Positions 57,856 through 64,000 of a DNA stretch of 64,000 bases are shown one piece after another. Numbering within the stretch: position 1 is the stretch's first letter; every line of letters starts with the position of its first letter. Below the pieces are notes generated by a model. The model was not told the origin of the DNA and did not search any database. It saw only the letters and a program-made list of their open reading frames with translations. The position numbers were made by a program, and so were the translations under genes. The stretch is taken from contig NZ_CP159992.1 in assembly GCF_040702995.1 (NCBI RefSeq), positions 4,551,501 through 4,615,500 on the forward strand. The letters run 5' to 3'. The DNA comes from Paenibacillus sp. AN1007 (GTDB lineage: Bacteria > Bacillota > Bacilli > Paenibacillales > Paenibacillaceae).

Positions 57856-58902
57856 TTATTCCAATTCCTCCGGGTACCTCCATTGTGTCCGCTCGATCGA
57901 ACCTCGGAATTGAACAGGTGTCATCCCGGTGTACTTCTTGAACAACATATGAAAATACTGCCGGCTTCCCACACCAACGTAGTCCGAAATTTCGGAGATC
58001 GGGATATCGGTTTGCTGCAGCAGCATCTTCGCTTTTTCCATCCGCAGCATCGTCAGGTAATCGGTCGGAGTCCGCTGGGTGTAGTTACGGAAAAGGCGGT
58101 GCAGATAACCGGGGTGCAGATTAACCGCGGCGGCTATATGCTTCATCTGAATACTGCGATCCATATTCTGATACATGAATTCAACTGCCCGTTTCACATA
58201 CACTTCTGTCTGGTCCAGCATGCTTCGCTCCATTTCTCCCCGCAGTCTTGCCATGCGAACGAGCAGTTGAATAAATAGAGTCCGCACCAGTGTTCCCTGA
58301 TCGGGAGTTGTCAGGTTTCGAGCCTCACGATGAAGCGTGCGCTCGTGCGGGGGAATAACACCCGGATTTACAGCAGCGGGAATGTCCGTTTCCTTCTGCT
58401 TCTCTCCCTTTCGCCGTTCCATCATCCCGCGCTGATCCAGTTCCAGCACCAGGCTTTTCATTGTGTAATACACCTCTTCCGGGTCAGGCAGTACGAGATA
58501 AGGAGCGGTATGGGTCAGAAAAGTATGCACTGCTTCTTCCTCCAGTGCAAGCCGTCTGATGGAAGGTTGTCCGGGTGCAGCAGGGGTAAATCCAAACTCG
58601 ACATTCAGCATCCGGCACGGCACGCCGTCCTGCACCAGCAGTCGATGGGGAACGCCTGCATCCAGCAGGATAAACTGCCCTTTTTTCAACACGGCCTGTT
58701 CCGAACTTCCATCAGCCATCATCACATCTACCCGGCATATCCCTGAAATGATGTACATAATTTCCGTAGAATTATGGGTGTGATAGGACATCTGATAGTC
58801 ATCCCACTGCTTGTAATAGTACGCGAAAAATTGCGGCCCCCAGTCTTCTGTTCGAAGTGGTTCTCGAAAAAGACTTCCTGAAAAGGATTCGGTTCGATTC
58901 AT
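57856..58902 (-). CDS. AraC-family transcriptional regulator with cupin sensor
   Basis: The product has 348 residues from ATG 58902; the ribosome-binding site AGGAGG is unusually close (2 bases). The N-terminal cupin (residues ~35-110) holds MSYHTHNSTEIMYIISGICR and KKGQFILLDAGVPHRL. A linker of about 120 residues with a charged Lys/Glu-rich part follows. The C-terminal double helix-turn-helix is MKHIAAAVNLHPGYLHRLFR, then ISEISDYVGVGSRQYFHMLF. Such regulators usually control sugar-degradation genes; the adjacent PTS operon or the PL11 gene are possible targets. Confidence 0.9.
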   Translation of the reverse strand: MNRTESFSGSLFREPLRTEDWGPQFFAYYYKQWDDYQMSYHTHNSTEIMYIISGICRVDVMMADGSSEQAVLKKGQFILLDAGVPHRLLVQDGVPCRMLNVEFGFTPAAPGQPSIRRLALEEEAVHTFLTHTAPYLVLPDPEEVYYTMKSLVLELDQRGMMERRKGEKQKETDIPAAVNPGVIPPHERTLHREARNLTTPDQGTLVRTLFIQLLVRMARLRGEMERSMLDQTEVYVKRAVEFMYQNMDRSIQMKHIAAAVNLHPGYLHRLFRNYTQRTPTDYLTMLRMEKAKMLLQQTDIPISEISDYVGVGSRQYFHMLFKKYTGMTPVQFRGSIERTQWRYPEELE

Positions 58903-58982
58903 CCCCTCCTGACTCCTCCCTTCATGCGCAGTAATGGAAAACGGTGCCGGGATTCCCTTCCTTATAATTCAGGAAATTGACG

Positions 58983-59600
58983 TTAAATACCAACGATCCG
59001 GTGCTGCTCTCCATCCACAACAATAACCTGGGAGTTCGTAATCGGGACAAGAGGCAGTGCAGACTCATAGGCTGCAATGACTTGTGCCGCCGATTCGACA
59101 AACGGGAAACAGCCTACATGCGGAACAGGATAAAAATCAATGGCATGCAGTCCTTCATAACTGGATAAATCCGGTGCTGCAGCACAATCATCCATGGCCT
59201 TTACATATGCAATATCGGGGGCAAGTACAATGGAACCCGCCGACTCTCCTATATATATTTTCCCCTCCCGAATATGAGCTTGAATCCACTGTTCTGCTCC
59301 GCTTCTACGAAGTTCCTGCAGCAGAAAAAACGTATTCCCGCCTGATACGTAGATCAGATCACTTCGCTGCAGCTTGTCTGCTGTTTCTTCAACCGATGCA
59401 GTGGATACTTCCAGCTCTTCTACGATAAGCCCACGCTTCTCAAGGGCCTGTCTGCCTGCATGTACATAAGCATCGTATGGCTCATGAACAGCAGCTGTCG
59501 GGATAAAGGTCACCGTTCTCCCGGATAACTCCTCTTCCAATGTGTCTAACAAACCTGCAGTCTCTTCAAAGGAAGCGGATAAAAACAATTTTTTCATCAT
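58983..59600 (-). CDS. S51-family peptidase (dipeptidase E / YgaJ-like)
   Basis: The product has 205 residues; ATG 59600 is 6 bases after GGAGG, while the frame upstream is unlikely to be translated. MMKKLFLSASFEETAGLLDT begins the fold. SGGNTFFLL and the nucleophile elbow GESAGSIV (Ser near residue 116) are the S51 signatures, with FYPVPHVGCF supplying the His. Peptidase E cleaves N-terminal Asp dipeptides. It is cytosolic, and divergent from the phosphatase at 59865; an AT-rich spacer with TATAAT (59652-59647, minus) separates them. Confidence 0.88.
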   Translation of the reverse strand: MMKKLFLSASFEETAGLLDTLEEELSGRTVTFIPTAAVHEPYDAYVHAGRQALEKRGLIVEELEVSTASVEETADKLQRSDLIYVSGGNTFFLLQELRRSGAEQWIQAHIREGKIYIGESAGSIVLAPDIAYVKAMDDCAAAPDLSSYEGLHAIDFYPVPHVGCFPFVESAAQVIAAYESALPLVPITNSQVIVVDGEQHRIVGI

Positions 59601-59864
59601 GATAGACCTCCGTGCTCTACTGTATTGAATTTCATCATATGAATTCATTATATACCTTACAAAACGTTTTAAATATGATTCCATTGAATCATCCGCTGGC
59701 CGCCTTTGAATAGTTGATCGATTGGAAATTATTGAATTGGGATCGGAGTCCATTTACACTGTTTATATCTAATGAAAGATGGGAAGTTCTCTCCAAGCAT
59801 CTGCTGGGTCCTGATATCATTAATCGTTTCTTCCTAAAATACAGTAAGAAGGAGATTTCATACG

Positions 59865-60488
59865 ATGAGTACAACCTTTTATCTGGTGAGGCATGGTATC
59901 AAAAAAAGGGATATCGGGGACGTACCGCTTACCCCGGAAGGCAGCCGACAAGCCGAATTAACCGCCCGGCACTTTGCAAGCGCTTCATATGATATCCACC
60001 GCATTGTAGCGAGTCCTCTTCGCAGAGCACAAGAAACCGCTCAGGCTATCGCTTCCCTCACCCAATCCGATGTAACGGAAGATGCACGCCTGCGGGAGCG
60101 CGCGAATTGGGGCGATGTTCCTGAGCAGACCTTTGAACAATTTGTTGACTTGTGGAACCAGTGTACAGCAGACCCCGAGTTCGTTCCCCCCGTCGGCGAT
60201 TCGGCCAAGCAGGCAGGGACACGACTGGCGTCCTTGCTCAATGAGCTGGCGGCACAGGAGCCGCCCGGAAGTCATATTGTTTTGGCAACACACGGCGGGC
60301 TGATTACCGATTTTCTGGTGCAAACCTTCTCCGAGGAAGAGTTAAACCGTTGGCACCCTAATTTTCTGGTGATGCAGAATCGTCTTGTTCCCGAATGTTC
60401 GATCACCAAACTGATCTATCACGATGGTCAATATACGCTGGAATCTTTCGCTTCTGCGGCTCACTTAACCGAAAATAACGAAAAGTAA
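59865..60488 (+). CDS. Histidine phosphatase superfamily protein
   Basis: The product has 207 residues from ATG 59865 behind GAAGGAG. The RHG motif is FYLVRHGIKKRDIGD, LTPEGSRQAELTA follows, and RIVASPLRRAQETAQAI and the second catalytic His in VLATHGGLITDF complete the phosphoglycerate-mutase-like site. Substrate specificity is open: a small phosphomonoester or a phosphoprotein. It is a single gene sharing a terminator with the convergent PL11 gene. Confidence 0.9.
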   Translation: MSTTFYLVRHGIKKRDIGDVPLTPEGSRQAELTARHFASASYDIHRIVASPLRRAQETAQAIASLTQSDVTEDARLRERANWGDVPEQTFEQFVDLWNQCTADPEFVPPVGDSAKQAGTRLASLLNELAAQEPPGSHIVLATHGGLITDFLVQTFSEEELNRWHPNFLVMQNRLVPECSITKLIYHDGQYTLESFASAAHLTENNEK

Positions 60489-60508
60489 TATCCAGCCATC
60501 AGATCAAA

Positions 60509-60565
60509 AAAAGCTCTGGAATGTCCCTGAGTTATCATTACACAGGATAGAATTCCAGAGCTTTT
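60509..60565. terminator. Bidirectional terminator between the phosphatase and PL11 genes
   Basis: AAAGCTCTGGAAT pairs with ATTCCAGAGCTTT. TT then CCGG follows on the plus strand and TTTTTGATC on the minus strand. Confidence 0.85.
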
Positions 60566-60609
60566 CCGGCTGCTGCGATTGTCATTTGCCTTCAATTCAC
60601 CTAAGCTGC

Positions 60610-63045
60610 TTACTTATCCCCCTTGCCTTTTCCCGGGGTATAGAAGTTCGGCAGCGTCACCTTTGACCAATCGATATCGGATGCCATGTAGAAGGACGGG
60701 TAGGATGGCTGATTATAGCCGCTGTTCTGTCCGGCAATGCCCACGCGGTACATCGCATCATGCATCAGCGTGTACAGCTTGCGATCCGTCTTTTCGGTGC
60801 TTAGATAGATACGTATAGCAGAACTGTCGGCCGTGCGCACAAGCATCTCTTCACGCCAGTCACCGAATATATCTGCGACCAGCGAAGGTGTACCTTTGGT
60901 ATGGTTATTGGTTAAGGTTCCCGCTGCGGTCAGCAGCGTGCCGCGTTTCCAATCCTTGATTGTAGGCGTAACATCGATGGCACCGTCCACAATCTGGGTG
61001 GTCATGTCTGCAGCCCAGCGAATGCTCATATTGGTTCCGGGCGCCTGATCACTTATTTTTTCACCCTGTGCTGTCCATAATCCGACAGCCCATGTCTCCA
61101 GCCCGCGCCGGGTTGGATCAACATCCCCGACCATGCCGCGACCGGTATCTTTGCCCGTATACCCGCCATAGATCACTTCTCCGGTTTTCGCATCACGCAG
61201 GGAGTATCCGTACGGTGCCCAAGGTCCACCCTCATGCACCATGAATATTTCCAGCCCCGGGCGATCCGGGTCGATGTCTGCGACATGCAGCGCATCACCG
61301 TGTCCGAGACGGGCCGTGGTCCCCGGTGCAGCACTTTCAGGCGGCATGACATCGGTGGAGCTGTACAGCACACTGCCATCATGGTCAATCGTGGCCGAAC
61401 CATAGATAATCTCCTGTTTGCCGTCCCCATCCACATCAGCCACACTGAAATAGTGTGCTCCCTGCGTCGTAATGGAGCCGTACCGCGGATCTGTTCCATC
61501 TACACCATGCGGCCCGTCATTAAACGGGTTCTTCATCGGTGTCCAGCCGCTGTCTACCATCCACTCTTTTTTCAGTTTCCTGCCATCCCAATTGTAGGCA
61601 GCCATGGTGGAGCGAGTGTAATATCCACGCGCAAAAATCGCAGACGGTTTTCTGCCATCCAGATAGGCAGCTCCCGCCAGGAAACGGTCCACCCGGTTGG
61701 CCGGTTCAATGCGCGCCATCGCATAATCACCCCACATCAGGCCGTCATCATGGCGTCCCGGTTCATACGGGACGGTTTGTAATTCTTTTCCCGACTTCCC
61801 TTCAAATACGGTAATATACTCCGGCCCATCGACAATAAATCCTTCGAACTTGCGCAGTTCATTGCGAGCGCTCCGCTGCGGTGCGTACACATCCATGAAA
61901 TAGTCGGCCAGACTTTCCGCATCCTGCCGGGATAACGGATAGCTGTACTTTTTCTCCATACCAAACGCTTCTTCCAGCGTCGCAGGCCAGTTTCCTTTGA
62001 CTACCTCTTCGTGTTTATGCCAGTTTCGGAACATCTCGACAACATGATCATAGTACCCCTCAGCACTCAGGCGATAGTCATCCTCATTTGTAACCCCAGC
62101 TTTACGATCTTCCTTCGGCAGTGTGATGTACTTCTGTGAAGTTGGTTTTCCCTTTTTGTTGTATTTAATAATTTGTGTGCCCGGAGCAGTTTTGAACATC
62201 AGTTCGGCCTTACCATCTCCGTCAAAATCATAAACAAGCATCTGCGTATAATGCGCACCCGAACGAATGTTAACTCCCAGATCAATCCGGTACAGCAGCT
62301 GTCCGTCCAGCGTGTAACAGTCTACGTAGGTGTTTCCGGTATAACCTTTTTGCGATACGTCCTTGGCGTTGGACGGCTCCCATTTGACAAAAAACTCGTA
62401 CTGTCCATCTCCATCCACATCGCCGACACTCATGTCATTGGCGCTGTAGGTGTAAGCTTCACCTGCTGGTGTTACACCATCAGCCGGCTTTTGCAGTGGA
62501 ATATCAACATACCCGTTCGCCCAAGGTTTGACGGATGCGCTGCGTTTGCTTTCTTTCCCCTTGCTGTTCACCGCAGCAACTTCATAACGAGAAGAAGTAT
62601 TGCCCGTGCTGTCGACATAGTTGGTGCTGTCTGTAACTGCTGCAATCTTTATGCCATCCCGATAAACATTGAAATCCGTACCTGTTAGCCCCTTGTCGCT
62701 GTACCCTGTCGCCTCGTCGCCAAGTAATCTCCAGCTTAGAAAAACGCCTTCGGACGTCGAAGCCGCCACCAGCCCTCGATCCAGCTTCTCCAGCTGTATG
62801 CCTTTCCCACGGCTGCCACCTTTGTCTTTGGCATTCATGTCTGCCTCCAAGGCACCACCTCCCTGAAATTGTGAAGTATCCGCTCCGGTGATCCCGGCGG
62901 TTCCACCAAGGACCAAAGCCAAACTGAGTGCAGATGAGAGCACTTTGGCTGCAAGGGGTAATCGTGAGCCGCTTATCCTTCTTTTTCTGGAATACTGCCC
63001 ACTAATGCTCCCTGCATCTACCGGCGTAGTTGTTTTCACATTCAT
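60610..63045 (-). CDS. Secreted rhamnogalacturonan lyase, polysaccharide lyase family 11
   Basis: The product has 811 residues from ATG 63045 behind GAAGGAG. A long signal peptide (KVLSSALSLALVLGGTAGIT) is followed by RGLVAASTSEGVFLSWRLLG and a small fibronectin-like domain (residues ~100-180). The catalytic eight-bladed propeller then contains repeated Ca-binding DxDGDG loops (VGDVDGDGQYEFFVKWEPSN, YDFDGDGKAELMFKT, VADVDGDGKQEIIYG) and HGDALHVADIDPDRPG. This is the YesW/YesX rhamnogalacturonan-I lyase layout. It cleaves the pectin backbone outside the cell. A cre-like or LacI-type operator lies 25 bp upstream. Confidence 0.93.
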   Translation of the reverse strand: MNVKTTTPVDAGSISGQYSRKRRISGSRLPLAAKVLSSALSLALVLGGTAGITGADTSQFQGGGALEADMNAKDKGGSRGKGIQLEKLDRGLVAASTSEGVFLSWRLLGDEATGYSDKGLTGTDFNVYRDGIKIAAVTDSTNYVDSTGNTSSRYEVAAVNSKGKESKRSASVKPWANGYVDIPLQKPADGVTPAGEAYTYSANDMSVGDVDGDGQYEFFVKWEPSNAKDVSQKGYTGNTYVDCYTLDGQLLYRIDLGVNIRSGAHYTQMLVYDFDGDGKAELMFKTAPGTQIIKYNKKGKPTSQKYITLPKEDRKAGVTNEDDYRLSAEGYYDHVVEMFRNWHKHEEVVKGNWPATLEEAFGMEKKYSYPLSRQDAESLADYFMDVYAPQRSARNELRKFEGFIVDGPEYITVFEGKSGKELQTVPYEPGRHDDGLMWGDYAMARIEPANRVDRFLAGAAYLDGRKPSAIFARGYYTRSTMAAYNWDGRKLKKEWMVDSGWTPMKNPFNDGPHGVDGTDPRYGSITTQGAHYFSVADVDGDGKQEIIYGSATIDHDGSVLYSSTDVMPPESAAPGTTARLGHGDALHVADIDPDRPGLEIFMVHEGGPWAPYGYSLRDAKTGEVIYGGYTGKDTGRGMVGDVDPTRRGLETWAVGLWTAQGEKISDQAPGTNMSIRWAADMTTQIVDGAIDVTPTIKDWKRGTLLTAAGTLTNNHTKGTPSLVADIFGDWREEMLVRTADSSAIRIYLSTEKTDRKLYTLMHDAMYRVGIAGQNSGYNQPSYPSFYMASDIDWSKVTLPNFYTPGKGKGDK

Positions 63046-63069
63046 CCAGCTTCACGCTCCTTCAGCATA

Positions 63070-63085
63070 ATGTTTGCGCTTACAT
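63070..63085 (-). promoter_or_regulatory. cre/LacI-type operator upstream of the PL11 gene
   Basis: ATGTTTGCGCTTACAT matches the cre consensus WTGNNARCGNWWWCAW with one mismatch and is nearly palindromic. CcpA or the neighbouring LacI regulator could bind it. Confidence 0.6.
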
Positions 63086-63305
63086 AAATGAAAAGAGAAA
63101 CCTTGATCTGCAGGCGGCTCTGGCCGTTCTTCTTTTCATCCTCTTCGATCCACACTATGCGATCTATCCTGTTCGAATGAAATGCAGAACAAACTTTACC
63201 GCCTACCCGGTACTATTATAGACATCCTTATCTCCTGACCATAGGCAAATATCCGTCTAAAATAATTAATATTCAGTGTATCTGCTCAGCTGGGAAATCA
63301 CGATA

Positions 63306-64000
63306 TTACCCTGACCCACGAATAATCAGCGAAGTTTGGTATGTACGCAGCACAGGAGCAGACCGCATGCCTTCCAGACGTTGAATCAGACATTCGGTGA
63401 CATCTCTTACCATCTCCGGAATCCGGTTGGGTAATGTGGTCAGTTCCGGAGTGGTCATCAGACTTACTGGATGATTATCGAAGCCGATTACAGATACCTG
63501 CTCAGGGATCAAAACTCCGTATTTCTGCGCTGCCTTCAGCAATCCTGCAGCTGCGTAATCACTGCCTGTTATGATACCGTCCGGCCATGATGCCGCAGTG
63601 AATATACGTTCACCCCACGCATACCCATCCTGCATTGTAATCAGTCCTGAATGACACTGTGAACGTAAGCATACCTTGCCAGATTCTTGATGGGCCTGCT
63701 GGAATCCAGCCCACCTTTTCTGCTGCAGTGGCGTCTCATGATCCATTCCGAAAAGCAGCTGCTCCCGCCCTCTGGAGAGCAGGTAGGACGCTGCTTGGTA
63801 CACTGCATCCTGCTCATCCAGCCGGAAGACATCCAGAAACTCTCCCTCCATAGCTTCATTGCAGATGATGCCAACGCCTGTGCCTATACATTCTTTAATC
63901 TCTTTCTCCGTGTAATTTGAATGCGCAATAATGACGGCATCCATCTCACGGCGCAGCAGGCGTTCGTAGACTTCCTTTTCCAGCGTTCGTGAGAACTCCG
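63306..64000 (-). CDS. LacI-family transcriptional regulator (5' end outside window)
   Basis: The frame is open to the right edge; 231 residues are visible, beginning FSRTLEKEVYERLLRREMDA. The region is the periplasmic-binding-like effector domain: DAVYQAASYLLSRGREQLLF, GSDYAAAGLLKAAQKYGVLI, VIGFDNHPVSLMTTPELTT and LTTLPNRIPEMV. The DNA-binding helix-turn-helix is beyond 64000. It lies 261 bp upstream of the co-directional PL11 gene and may control it. Confidence 0.88.
   Translation of the reverse strand, partial: EFSRTLEKEVYERLLRREMDAVIIAHSNYTEKEIKECIGTGVGIICNEAMEGEFLDVFRLDEQDAVYQAASYLLSRGREQLLFGMDHETPLQQKRWAGFQQAHQESGKVCLRSQCHSGLITMQDGYAWGERIFTAASWPDGIITGSDYAAAGLLKAAQKYGVLIPEQVSVIGFDNHPVSLMTTPELTTLPNRIPEMVRDVTECLIQRLEGMRSAPVLRTYQTSLIIRGSG

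Noticed and set aside
59714..59992. 92-codon plus-strand ORF ahead of the phosphatase gene
   Set aside because: It overlaps the phosphatase start in another frame and has no ribosome-binding site.

Overview
The window looks like a chromosomal segment of a low-to-mid GC endospore-forming Firmicute, most probably Paenibacillus. The evidence is the strong AGGAGG ribosome-binding sites, frequent TTG and GTG starts, GntR/YtrA-type ABC operons, a LicT/RAT antiterminator system, a Feu/Btr-like siderophore uptake locus, a PL11 rhamnogalacturonan lyase and futalosine-pathway menaquinone genes. Assignments rest on reading translations and motifs by eye; no database search was run.

Layout. 1-3 kb: the 5' end of a Ro60/TROVE gene, a Y-RNA-like gene whose core reads as a circularly permuted tRNA-Asn, and two overlapping WYL-domain genes. 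3-17 kb: a LURP-one-like protein, two similar GntR-ABC operons (5567-3744 and 16863-13565), an S9 peptidase, a copper-amine-oxidase-N protein, a PatB-type C-S lyase, an alpha/beta hydrolase and a secreted coiled-coil protein. 17-21 kb: a gene-free, simple-sequence-rich stretch leading into mqnB (with an unusual Ser/Thr-rich N-terminal extension) and mqnD. 21-28.5 kb: pyroglutamyl peptidase, a Gfo/Idh oxidoreductase, and a Btr-like AraC regulator with a Fur-boxed siderophore permease/binding-protein operon lacking an ATPase.

28.6-31.6 kb is the most coherent accessory unit: a TARG1-like macrodomain, a bacterial-type PARG, a NADAR protein and a Nudix-winged-helix (NrtR-like) regulator, all on one strand behind three phased 11-bp operator elements. 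This looks like an ADP-ribose/NAD repair or salvage operon under its own ADP-ribose-type sensor. 31.7-42.3 kb: a helveticin-J-like secreted protein, a DUF418 membrane protein, a histidine kinase with a degenerate GGDEF domain, a cold-shock gene, a chemoreceptor, a 27-residue holin-like toxin with a likely overlapping antisense RNA, a decayed gene fragment, and a solitary type I-C-like CRISPR repeat with no cas genes in view.

42.8-51.8 kb: TetR-YhgE/Pip, two paralogous AT-rich secreted-protein genes, a polar amino-acid ABC transporter and a PadR-HAAS-DUF4825 operon. 51.9-64 kb is carbohydrate-oriented: LicT with two RAT/terminator switches, a beta-glucoside-type PTS EIIBCA, a ChbG-like deacetylase and a GH4 glycosidase. 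These are followed by an AraC regulator, an S51 peptidase, a histidine phosphatase, the PL11 lyase and a truncated LacI regulator at the right edge.
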